Assembly: GCA_018224415.1 (NCBI GenBank)
Contig: JAGTUZ010000014.1
Location: 1-25,228 of the forward strand
Direction of reading: 5' to 3'
Origin: Bacteroidota bacterium
GTDB taxonomy: Bacteria; Bacteroidota; Ignavibacteria; SZUA-365
Length of the DNA stretch: 25,228 nucleotides
Made by a program: the position numbers and the translations under genes. Of the stretch, positions 16,074 through 23,208 are shown in pieces. Position 1 is the stretch's first letter. Each line of letters starts with the position of its first letter. The notes beneath the pieces are model-generated. The model saw only the letters and a list, made by a program, of their open reading frames with translations, was not told the DNA's origin and did not search any database.

Positions 16074-17642
16074 TCACTCCGACACGTTCTTCCTGCGTTT
16101 CCAGGCGATGTTTACCAGGACGCAAAGGAGGATGAACAGTCCGACCATCAATCCGCGGGCGCCCCAGATGTAGGGGACGTTGGCGGGATCGACAGGACCT
16201 CCTCCCGGCGTTTTGTTCAGCATGAGAATGTCGAAGGCGTCCTGGTAGAACCAGACGCCCATAATGACGAGCAGGTACAGGGGGGTGACGTACTTGATCA
16301 CATACTTGAAAAAGACCGGGATGCGGATGTCGGCGCCGCTGTTGATTTCCTCCCATGCGCGGTCGATGTTGAACACCCAGGCAAACAGAATGATTTCTAT
16401 CGTGGCGAAGACTACCAGGCCGAAGGTGCCGGACCAATAATCCATTTCATCGAGGAAGCCGTTTCCAAGGAAAAAGACCACCGGCTGCACGCAGATAATG
16501 ACCAGCGTCGCGAGGACGAGAACCGCGCGTCGATGTGTCATGCCAAACTGCTGTTTGAGGAAGGAAACCACGGGTTGTCCCATCGCCACCGATGAAGTGA
16601 TGCCCGCGAAAAAGAGCAGGAGGAACCAGAGGGCACCGAAGACCTGTCCGAGAGGGATCTTGCCGAAGATCACGGGCATGGAGACAAAGCCGAGGTTGAA
16701 CGCGCCGCCCGAGGCGATTTCCTTGGTCAGGTCGAGGCCGAAGAACGCGACCGCAACCGGAATGGCGATGCTGCCACCGAGGATGACTTCTGTGAATTCG
16801 TTGGTTGCGGCGGTTGTCAGTCCGCTGAGGGCGATGTCGTCTTTCGGCCGCAGATAGCTCGCGTACGCATGGATGGTTCCCATGCCGACGCTGAGGGTGA
16901 AAAAGATCTGTCCCGCAGCGGCGATCCACACACTGGCCTTTCCGAGTTCGTCGAAATTGGGGTTCCAGATGTAGGCCAGTCCATTGAGTACTGAATTTTC
17001 CGGCTGGGCGGGATCGGGTGTCCCGAGGGTCAACACTCTGATAAGCAGGATGACGGCGAAAATGAACAGCAGCGGCATGGCGAATTTCGCCAGTTTCTCG
17101 ATGCCCGCGGACAGGCCTTTCCACAGGACATAAAAGTTGATCGCAAAGGTGACCAGCATGAGACCGTAGGCTGTCCAGATGCCATTGAAATGTTCGCCGG
17201 CCTCGAGTCCCTGGTAGCTTGACAGGAGGCCCCCCATGGCCTGCAGCGAATCGTCTCCGTGATAGAGGCCGATCATGCTGAAGATCGAATAGCCGAGAGT
17301 CCAGGACTCGATATACGTGTAGTAGATCAGGATGACCATGGAGATGAGCAGGCCCATCACTCCGAGATATTTTGCGACCGGGTGTTTCCAGAGGACATCG
17401 AACATGCCGGGGGCGCTGCCATGTCCGTATTTCCCGCCGTGCCTGCCGATGCCCCATTCCACCCACATGAGTGGGATGCCCAGGAGAAGAAACGCGATGA
17501 AATAAGGGATCATGAAGGCGCCGCCGCCGTTGGAAGCCGCCTGCACCGGGAAACGAAGGAAATTTCCCAGTCCGATTGCATTGCCGGCCACAGCGAGAAT
17601 CAATCCGAAGCGCGAACCCCATTGTTCCTGTTGCTCAGCCAT
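16074..17642 (-). CDS. Sodium-dependent amino-acid symporter, LeuT/NSS (SNF) family
   Basis: Inner-membrane, 12-helix, Na+-driven uptake of an amino acid or related solute. The 522 residues are strikingly close to Aquifex LeuT. The first helix reads GNAIGLGNFLRFPVQAA and keeps LeuT numbering, so N21, A22, L25, G26 and N27, which contact Na+ or substrate, are all conserved. Y108 in IYYTYIESW, the FFTLS segment of helix 6 and FAGITSS of helix 8 are also kept. Relative to LeuT as I recall it, V104 is Ile, F259 is Met and I359 is Met, so the side-chain pocket differs and the substrate may not be leucine. A charged tail (WKRRKNVSE) ends the protein. It is transcribed alone, convergent with the dap operon. 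A possible promoter lies at 17722-17752. Confidence 0.93.
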   Translation of the reverse strand: MAEQQEQWGSRFGLILAVAGNAIGLGNFLRFPVQAASNGGGAFMIPYFIAFLLLGIPLMWVEWGIGRHGGKYGHGSAPGMFDVLWKHPVAKYLGVMGLLISMVILIYYTYIESWTLGYSIFSMIGLYHGDDSLQAMGGLLSSYQGLEAGEHFNGIWTAYGLMLVTFAINFYVLWKGLSAGIEKLAKFAMPLLFIFAVILLIRVLTLGTPDPAQPENSVLNGLAYIWNPNFDELGKASVWIAAAGQIFFTLSVGMGTIHAYASYLRPKDDIALSGLTTAATNEFTEVILGGSIAIPVAVAFFGLDLTKEIASGGAFNLGFVSMPVIFGKIPLGQVFGALWFLLLFFAGITSSVAMGQPVVSFLKQQFGMTHRRAVLVLATLVIICVQPVVFFLGNGFLDEMDYWSGTFGLVVFATIEIILFAWVFNIDRAWEEINSGADIRIPVFFKYVIKYVTPLYLLVIMGVWFYQDAFDILMLNKTPGGGPVDPANVPYIWGARGLMVGLFILLCVLVNIAWKRRKNVSE

Positions 17643-17709
17643 AACCTGCCCGTGATCGGTGATGATGCCGTGCCGTCTGTCCGCCGGGAATGGCGTCAGT
17701 CGAAATCGT

Positions 17710-17752
17710 CATGGTAAAAAAAGAAACTAAAAAAACCATGGCAGTTATCCAA
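17710..17752 (-). promoter_or_regulatory. Promoter candidate and inverted repeat upstream of the symporter
   Basis: On the minus strand TTGG (17749-17752), a 19-base spacer and TAGTTTCT (17722-17729) give a partial match to the Bacteroidota promoter, with a leader of about 75 bases. The same spot carries an inverted repeat CATGGT (17710-17715) / ACCATG (17735-17740) flanking two seven-A runs, which could be an operator. Both are weak calls. Confidence 0.3.
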
Positions 17753-17925
17753 TCGGGTCGGGCAACTTCGAGATCATTTTACCGTACCGTGGAAACGATA
17801 CGTCACGATACAATGTTCTAAATTTACGTCTTCCACTTTTCCACAGACGGGGATCGCCCGCGGGATGCGTCTGACGACTGCCGCCAGCGGCACGATAAGA
17901 ATCCACACCAATTTTCATGTGACGA
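17753..17925. other. Divergent intergenic region between symporter and TonB receptor
   Basis: No gene is seen here. A direct repeat ACGATAC occurs at 17795-17801 and 17805-17811, one helical turn apart. TAAATTTA at 17819-17826 resembles a -7 box, but no TTTG lies at the right distance. The receptor ATG at 17926 has no clear Shine-Dalgarno. Confidence 0.3.
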
Positions 17926-20223
17926 ATGACACACACACGTTTTCTGCTGATGATTCTCCTGACCGGATTCCTCGCCGGGCACGTCCCGACGGTATTCGCG
18001 GGGATGACCGGGGAGGAGCTTTCGGACAACGCGACCATCAACGGTTTCATCCGCGACAAGGAGAGCGGCGAGACCCTGGTGGGCGCAACCATCCTGATCG
18101 TCGAGACCAGGCAGGGGACCATCACCAACAAGAGCGGCTATTATGCGCTGTCGGAAATCAAGCCGGGCAAGTACACGGTGGTGTTCAGTTTTCTGGGCTA
18201 CGAACGACAGGAGCTTTCGATTGACCTGAAAAAGCGCGATTCCCGACGCATCGATATTGATCTCGCGCCGCAAACGCTGCGACTCGACGAAGTGGTCGTC
18301 GAGGGGGATCGACTCGATGACAAGCGGCAGATCAGTGTCAGCCGTATCAATATTCCCATCCGGCAGATCAACAAGCTGCGAGTGGGTGGTGAGGCGGATG
18401 TGTTCCGATCCCTCCAGTACCTGCCGGGCGTGCTGGCCTCCTCGCAGATTTCCAGCGGGCTGTACATCCGCGGGGGTTCTCCAGACCAGACCCTGGTGCT
18501 GCTCGACGGTTCGGCGGTGTACAATCCGACACATTTATTCGGATTCTTTTCCACATTCAACCCCGACGCGGTGAAGGATCTCGACTTGATCAAGGGAGGG
18601 TATCCCGCCGAGTACGGAGGACGTCTGTCGGCGGTGCTGGACCTTGTGCAGAAAGATGGGAACCGCAACGAGTTCGGCGGCACCGCCTCGCTCGGTCTGA
18701 TTTCCTCGCGCCTTTCGGTTGAAGGTCCGGTCGGAAACGGATCCTGGATTCTCGGCTTCCGCCGCACCTACATCGACGCACTGACAGCGCTGATCGAAAC
18801 CGAGGAGGATCCTCTGCCCGATTACTACTTCTACGACATCAACGGCAAGATCTCGCAGGAATTCGGAACAAAAGACAAAGTATTCCTTTCAGGGTTCACA
18901 TCGGAAGACGCGATGGAATTCGACAACCGCGCGGGGTTCAACGGCGTGATCGGCATCAGCAACCAGCTGCTGTCCTCACGTTGGACGCATCTGTTCAGCG
19001 ACAATCTGTTTTTCGTCACCAACCTCAGCTACTCCCGCTACCGCAACAGCTTTTCTTCCAGCAATTCCGGGTTCGAAACAGAGGTACGCAACATCATCGA
19101 GGACTACACGCTCAAGAGCAACCTCGAGTGGTTTCCCTCTGCTGACTGGACGATCAAGAGCGGCTTCGAGGTCAACCACTACTTGCTCAACTATCTGCAG
19201 AATTTCACAGGCGACGCCGACTCGTCGTCCGCCGAGGGAGATGCCAGCGCCGTGACCAGCATCAAGGCCGCGGACTACACCGCCTCCGGGTTTCTCCAGT
19301 CGAATTACCAGTTCTCGAACCTCTTCTCGTTGCAGACAGGACTGCGGCTCAACTACTACGATCTCCGCGGGATCATGAAGGTTGATCCGCGCATCGCCGC
19401 GCGGTACCAGCTGCAGGAGTCTATTGCGCTGAAGGCGGCGTTCGGCGTGTACCATCAGTATTTCCGGCTCGCATCGCTGCCCGACTTCAGCTTCTTCGAC
19501 ACCTGGCTGCCGACGGATTCGACCGTCGATCCCAGTCGGGCGATCCATTATGTGCTGGGCCTCGAGACGAGTCCTTTCGACGGCCTCGACTTCAACGTTG
19601 ACATCTATTACAAGGATCTTGCCCACGTGAGTGAACTGAACCAGTTCCAGACTCGGGGTGTCACCGTGCGTGACTTTTTTTACGACGGACAGGGCGAAGC
19701 GTATGGGATCGAGTTGTTCCTGCAGAAACGAAGCGGGCGATTCACCGGCTGGGTTGGGTATGCACTCGGCTGGATCGACGTTCGCTTCGACGAGCTGAAC
19801 GGCGGAAGAAGCTTCCGGCCGAAGTGGGACCGCAGGCACGATTTCAAGGTCGTGGCGCAGTACCGGTTGAGTGATTCGTGGGATCTCGCCGCGACGTTCT
19901 CCTTCCAGTCGGGACAGTCATACACCGGCCAGACCTCACGGTTGGAGACGCGGCTTCCCGGCGCGGAAAGCGGGAAGGGACTCAACATTCCGGCCGAGCG
20001 CTACGGGCTGCGATTGCCGCCCTCGCACCAACTCAATTTGAATGCCAATTACCACACGACGCTGTTTGGAATGCCAGCAAATTTGATGATTGACCTGTTC
20101 AACGTGTATTCCCGCCGGGATATCTGGTTCCGATACTACGACTCGACCGGCGAAGTGACCACGGTGCAGGATATTCGTCTGCTTCCGATTCTTCCCAGTA
20201 TCGCACTCGAGGTGAAATTCTGA
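17926..20223 (+). CDS. TonB-dependent outer-membrane receptor with carboxypeptidase-regulatory-like N-terminal domain
   Basis: Outer-membrane 22-strand barrel for energised uptake, substrate unknown. The 765 residues start with a signal peptide (cleavage likely after A25, VFA|G). A carboxypeptidase D regulatory-like beta-sandwich spans about 38-115 (NGFIRDKESGETLVGATI, NKSGYYALSEIKPGKY). A TonB-box-like LDEVVVEGD follows near 120, then the plug domain (about 146-245) with LPGVLASSQISSGLYIRGGS, LLDGSAVYNPTHLFG and GGYPAEYGGRLSAVLDL. The rest is the barrel, with alternating aromatic strands and a terminal Phe as expected for BAM-inserted proteins. The domain order is typical of FCB-group receptors. 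A DUF4249-like lipoprotein gene starts one base after its stop, so the two form a pair. The length is short compared with SusC proteins (about 1000), so this is not a classic SusC. Confidence 0.92.
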   Translation: MTHTRFLLMILLTGFLAGHVPTVFAGMTGEELSDNATINGFIRDKESGETLVGATILIVETRQGTITNKSGYYALSEIKPGKYTVVFSFLGYERQELSIDLKKRDSRRIDIDLAPQTLRLDEVVVEGDRLDDKRQISVSRINIPIRQINKLRVGGEADVFRSLQYLPGVLASSQISSGLYIRGGSPDQTLVLLDGSAVYNPTHLFGFFSTFNPDAVKDLDLIKGGYPAEYGGRLSAVLDLVQKDGNRNEFGGTASLGLISSRLSVEGPVGNGSWILGFRRTYIDALTALIETEEDPLPDYYFYDINGKISQEFGTKDKVFLSGFTSEDAMEFDNRAGFNGVIGISNQLLSSRWTHLFSDNLFFVTNLSYSRYRNSFSSSNSGFETEVRNIIEDYTLKSNLEWFPSADWTIKSGFEVNHYLLNYLQNFTGDADSSSAEGDASAVTSIKAADYTASGFLQSNYQFSNLFSLQTGLRLNYYDLRGIMKVDPRIAARYQLQESIALKAAFGVYHQYFRLASLPDFSFFDTWLPTDSTVDPSRAIHYVLGLETSPFDGLDFNVDIYYKDLAHVSELNQFQTRGVTVRDFFYDGQGEAYGIELFLQKRSGRFTGWVGYALGWIDVRFDELNGGRSFRPKWDRRHDFKVVAQYRLSDSWDLAATFSFQSGQSYTGQTSRLETRLPGAESGKGLNIPAERYGLRLPPSHQLNLNANYHTTLFGMPANLMIDLFNVYSRRDIWFRYYDSTGEVTTVQDIRLLPILPSIALEVKF

Positions 20224-20224
20224 T

Positions 20225-21118
20225 ATGAGAAACAGAAGCATCAGCCGCGGCATGTTGCGCGTTCTTGCGCTCGCCGCCTTCCCACTCCTCTTCGTTGCCT
20301 GCGAGGACCAGCCGCCGACGGACTACGTCCCGGTGCCCTTCCTGGAGGCCTATCTGATCGTCGACAAGCCGATTGAAGACGTCATTGTGGCCATCTCCCA
20401 GCCGATTACCGAGCCCTTCGATTATCGAGACATGATGACGCGCGATGCCGAAGTGGTGCTCAGCGCCAACGGTGTCGATTATCCCCTTCAGTATGTAGAG
20501 GATGACGGCATCGGAAGCTATCGTCATGCGGACACGACGTATCGCGTGCAGCCTGAAACCACCTATCGCATTCGCGTGCGCTTGGCGGACGGAACAACCA
20601 TGACGGCAGAGACCACGACGCCGCAGCGCATTGAATGGATCATTCCGCCGCGGGACGTCTTGCAGTACCCACAGGACACGACGCAGTTATTCAGTCCGGA
20701 TTCACTCCGCATTGCCTGGACGCCGGGCAATGTGCCGGAGTACATCATTCGCGTGACCGCGCTCGACACCCTTTCTTACGGGAACTATCTGACGCCACCG
20801 ACCGAGGAAATCAACGAACGCACGAATAATCTTCCGTTCGAGGATCCGGGCGATCCGCAATTCTACACACGCATCCGCTGGGGATTCATCCAGGTTAGCC
20901 AGGCGCCCACGGTCTGGGCGGCGTTCCGCTGGTACGGGCGAAGCGAAGTCGCGATCCTGGCGCCCGACAAGGCCCTGCTCGATTGGTTCAAAGCGACGCA
21001 ATGGGGTGGGCGCAGCGTGGAGTATCGTGACCAGTATAGCAACATTTCAGGAGGTCTGGGTGTGTTCGGATCCGCCTCTGTCGCGTCCAAGGAGGTGTTT
21101 CTGCTGAAAAGACAATGA
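20225..21118 (+). CDS. DUF4249-like lipoprotein partnered with the TonB receptor
   Basis: Probable envelope lipoprotein of 297 residues. The N-terminus has a basic region, a hydrophobic core and a lipobox-like FVAC with C26 as the lipidated residue; Phe at -3 is less usual than Leu. The body is beta-rich with patterns seen in DUF4249 proteins: an early VPFLEAYLIVDKPIEDVIVAIS, then DAEVVLSANG, and YRVQPETTYRIRVRLADG. DUF4249 genes commonly sit beside TonB-dependent receptors in Bacteroidota and are thought to help substrate capture, but no biochemical role is established. GAGGTG at 20209-20214 gives a ribosome site ten bases before the ATG, and the gap to the receptor is one base, so coupling is likely. 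The DUF4249 label rests on context and pattern; the lipoprotein call is firmer. Confidence 0.75.
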   Translation: MRNRSISRGMLRVLALAAFPLLFVACEDQPPTDYVPVPFLEAYLIVDKPIEDVIVAISQPITEPFDYRDMMTRDAEVVLSANGVDYPLQYVEDDGIGSYRHADTTYRVQPETTYRIRVRLADGTTMTAETTTPQRIEWIIPPRDVLQYPQDTTQLFSPDSLRIAWTPGNVPEYIIRVTALDTLSYGNYLTPPTEEINERTNNLPFEDPGDPQFYTRIRWGFIQVSQAPTVWAAFRWYGRSEVAILAPDKALLDWFKATQWGGRSVEYRDQYSNISGGLGVFGSASVASKEVFLLKRQ

Positions 21119-21285
21119 GTTTCCGTCCGGGAGGAAAATAAAAAACTTCGCATTTATACGAGAAAATCTTCGCAGGTACTTGCATGTTTCCCTTTTGTAC
21201 AGTTTTTTTGTATATGTAATCCACGATAGGCATCTTCCAATCGCGGTGGCCTGAACAGGCTCCGTTGTTTTATTTCTATCGCGCC
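21119..21285. other. AT-rich spacer after the receptor operon
   Basis: No gene is seen. The stretch is clearly more AT-rich than its surroundings (about 21136-21220), with runs of A and T and a TTTTTTT run at 21203-21209. A weak TTTCC/GGAAA stem follows the stop codon. It is probably the 3' untranslated end of the receptor operon before the terminator at 21286. Confidence 0.35.
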
Positions 21286-21317
21286 ACACCCGGCATTGGT
21301 GCCTCGGGGTGTTTTTT
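21286..21317 (+). terminator. Intrinsic terminator between the receptor operon and the OmpA gene
   Basis: ACACCC (21286-21291) pairs with GGGTGT (21307-21312), and an inner stem GGCA (21292-21295) / TGCC (21300-21303) encloses TTGG. Six T residues (21312-21317) follow. It lies 168 bases after the lipoprotein stop and only 40 bases before the OmpA ATG, so it either closes the upstream operon or attenuates the OmpA gene. Confidence 0.72.
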
Positions 21318-21341
21318 CTTGAGCCGAGTATTCTACGTTTT
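21312..21341 (+). promoter_or_regulatory. Promoter candidate for the OmpA gene, overlapping the terminator T-tract
   Basis: TTTT at 21312-21315, an 18-base spacer, then TACGTTTT at 21334-21341, one mismatch from TAnnTTTG. The start site would fall near 21346, leaving a leader of about a dozen bases that just contains AAGGAG (21347-21352). The arrangement is the same as at 12418-12447. Confidence 0.4.
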
Positions 21342-21357
21342 TCATCAAGGAGCAGTC

Positions 21358-22860
21358 ATGTCACGACTTCTATCGATCATGGTCTTGTTCCTCCTCTTCT
21401 CCGGGGTAATCCTGGCCCAGGGGCAGGACGAACAGACACAGAGGAGGGACCAGCCCTACGACGCCGATTTCGCCAGGCCGCAGAAGCTGGGCTTCGGTGC
21501 GGCGCTTACCCTCAACCGCTTTGCCGGAGATCTGCAGGATGGATCCAATTTCCCCGGTGCGGAAACCGATTGGGGAATCGGCGGAAGCGCGCATCTTCTT
21601 TGGCGTTTCGCCGATGCCGGCGACTTCGCCACACTGCATCTTTTCGGTCGTTTCGCCTATTCCCCTGTATCCTCCTCGTTTACAGGGAAGAATTCCTTCG
21701 AATACAGCGATGGACTGACGTCCTTCCTCGCCGCATTGCAGATGCAGTTTTTCCCGGAATACGACCTGCGCCCGTACGCCTTCGCCGGCTTCGGATATCT
21801 CGCGTTCGGTGCGGAAATCACGCCGACCGGTTTTTCGAAGAACAGCACCGGCGACGGATCGGGATCCATGACGCTTCCGTTGGGCGTCGGTTTTGCCTGG
21901 ACCATCTCCGAGCGTCTGGATTTCTTCGCCGAATTCATGAAGACGCTGACCTTCACGGATGAGATGGACAATTGGGTCATGGAAGAGAACGACAACTTCA
22001 ACATGATTTCCTTCGGCCTCACATTCTATCTCGACGAGAAGAGCGAGGCGGTGCAGCCCGAGGCGCCCATTCCGGCGGCTCCGAAGGACACTGACAACGA
22101 CGGGTTGCTCGACACTGACGAGACCTCGGTCTACAACACCGATCCCACCAACCCAGACACCGATGCCGACGGTCTGAGCGACGGAGACGAGGTCAATATT
22201 TACAAGACTGATCCGACGCTTCGCGACACGGATTACGATCGTCTGCTCGACGGCGAGGAAGTCAACACCCATCGCACCGACCCGCGGTTGAAGGACACGG
22301 ACGGCGACGGTTGCTCGGACGGCGACGAGGTGCTCGATATGAACACCAACCCTCTTGAGAAGGACACCGACGGCGACGGTCTCAGTGATTGTGACGAACG
22401 CAATGTGTACAGGACCAATCCGCTGGTCAAAGACACCGACGATGACGGTGCCGACGACGGCAAGGAGGTGCGTGATGGCACGGATCCTCTCGTTGCCGAC
22501 GTGCTGAAGATCGAGGAGAGTGGAGAAATCGTTCTCGAAGGCATCAACTTCGAAACGAATTCCGCCGTCATCACCGATGACTCCGAACTCATTCTTCGCC
22601 GGGCGTACAACACGCTCAGGACCAATCCGGAGTTGCGCGTCGAAGTCCAGGGCCACACCGACGACCTCGGCAGCGACGCGGCAAACCAGCGGCTGAGCGA
22701 GAGACGGGCCAATGCGGTCCGGGAGGCTATGATCCAGTCCGGCATCGATGCGAATCGCATGACCGCACGCGGTTATGGAGAGGAGCAGCCGCTCGTACCT
22801 AACGATTCACCCGAGAATATGGCGCGCAACCGTCGCATCCAGTTCCGCGTGATTCGGTAA
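21358..22860 (+). CDS. OmpA-family outer-membrane protein with thrombospondin type 3 repeats
   Basis: Links the outer membrane to peptidoglycan. The 500 residues start at the ATG preceded by AAGGAG five bases upstream, followed by a signal peptide (MSRLLSIMVLFLLFSGVILA). An open frame extends upstream to 21265, but it would bury the signal peptide. Residues about 40-230 look like an eight-strand-type outer-membrane barrel (alternating strands, GFGYLAFG, GVGFAWTISERLDFF). Residues 244-381 are six thrombospondin type 3 calcium-binding repeats. The C-terminal OmpA domain (about 390-500) has INFETNSAVI, GHTDD with T434/D435, LSERRA with R450, and ARGYGEEQPLVPN, all typical of diaminopimelate-peptidoglycan binding. 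There is no type IX sorting domain. It stands as a single gene with its own predicted promoter. Confidence 0.94.
   Translation: MSRLLSIMVLFLLFSGVILAQGQDEQTQRRDQPYDADFARPQKLGFGAALTLNRFAGDLQDGSNFPGAETDWGIGGSAHLLWRFADAGDFATLHLFGRFAYSPVSSSFTGKNSFEYSDGLTSFLAALQMQFFPEYDLRPYAFAGFGYLAFGAEITPTGFSKNSTGDGSGSMTLPLGVGFAWTISERLDFFAEFMKTLTFTDEMDNWVMEENDNFNMISFGLTFYLDEKSEAVQPEAPIPAAPKDTDNDGLLDTDETSVYNTDPTNPDTDADGLSDGDEVNIYKTDPTLRDTDYDRLLDGEEVNTHRTDPRLKDTDGDGCSDGDEVLDMNTNPLEKDTDGDGLSDCDERNVYRTNPLVKDTDDDGADDGKEVRDGTDPLVADVLKIEESGEIVLEGINFETNSAVITDDSELILRRAYNTLRTNPELRVEVQGHTDDLGSDAANQRLSERRANAVREAMIQSGIDANRMTARGYGEEQPLVPNDSPENMARNRRIQFRVIR
22087..22500 (+). repeat. Six 69-bp coding repeats (thrombospondin type 3 units)
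   Basis: Six in-frame units of exactly 23 codons, each beginning DTD, run from residue 244 to 381 of the OmpA-family protein. The consensus is DTDxDGLxDGDEVxxYxTDPxxx, with the Asp ladder that binds Ca2+ in this family. Unit 3 is divergent (DYDRLLDGEE). Units 4 and 5 each carry a Cys (DGCSD, SDCDE) that might form an inter-repeat disulphide. The last unit is internally shortened before TDP. Confidence 0.9.
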
Positions 22861-22871
22861 CGGAGAGTACA

Positions 22872-22899
22872 GGACGGCTGTCCTCGCGGGCAGCCGTCC
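22872..22899 (+). terminator. Hairpin after the OmpA gene, possible terminator without T-run
   Basis: A perfect 9-bp GC-rich stem GGACGGCTG (22872-22880) / CAGCCGTCC (22891-22899) starts 12 bases after the OmpA stop. No T-tract follows, so it may act as a 3'-end stabiliser or a weak terminator. Confidence 0.5.
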
Positions 22900-23208
22900 G
22901 CTTGAACTTGAATCCAGGCAGACGTGCGGGCGCGCTCCTTGATGAGGGGCGTCAGCGATGGACGGCATGCAGACAGGGCGTTATGCCATGACTTCCACAC
23001 ATGCCGCGTACACCGTATGAGCTTGACGCTCCATAAATGGCGTCCGCACGTCACTTTTATTCCGTCCTTCATGACCGTCACGAACAGCGATACCGTGAAT
23101 GGCGGTATGATATAGATGTTTGTTGCATCGCCTGCATCATGATGATTCACCGAGGTGGTGAAAACCCGCTGTCACGTACTGATTTCTCACAAATGGACGG
23201 GTGCCACC
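22900..23208 (+). promoter_or_regulatory. Upstream region of the regulator, with two dyads
   Basis: No gene is supported in this roughly 310-base stretch. It holds a perfect 6+6 dyad ATACCG (23090-23095) / CGGTAT (23103-23108), centred about 110 bases before the regulator ATG. A hairpin TTCACC (23146-23151) / GGTGAA (23157-23162) is closer to the start, and an imperfect palindrome lies at 23025-23044. The first dyad is a plausible operator, perhaps for autoregulation. No convincing sigma-54 (GG-N10-GC) or TAnnTTTG element is seen. Confidence 0.4.

Noticed and set aside
15942..16595. A 217-codon plus-strand frame over the end of the S66 gene and the symporter C-terminus.
   Set aside because: It is antisense to highly conserved LeuT-family sequence and has acidic low-complexity content typical of a shadow of membrane helices.
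21265..21357. An N-terminal extension of the OmpA-family protein by 31 codons.
   Set aside because: It crosses the terminator hairpin and precedes the clear signal peptide; AAGGAG before 21358 supports the later start.
22087..22500. The regular 69-bp repeats considered as a CRISPR or minisatellite array.
   Set aside because: They are in frame, encode calcium-binding thrombospondin type 3 units and vary mainly at degenerate codon positions; there are no unique spacers.
22900..23208. A sigma-54 promoter in front of the NtrC-like gene.
   Set aside because: No GG-N10-GC element with flanking consensus was found in this stretch.
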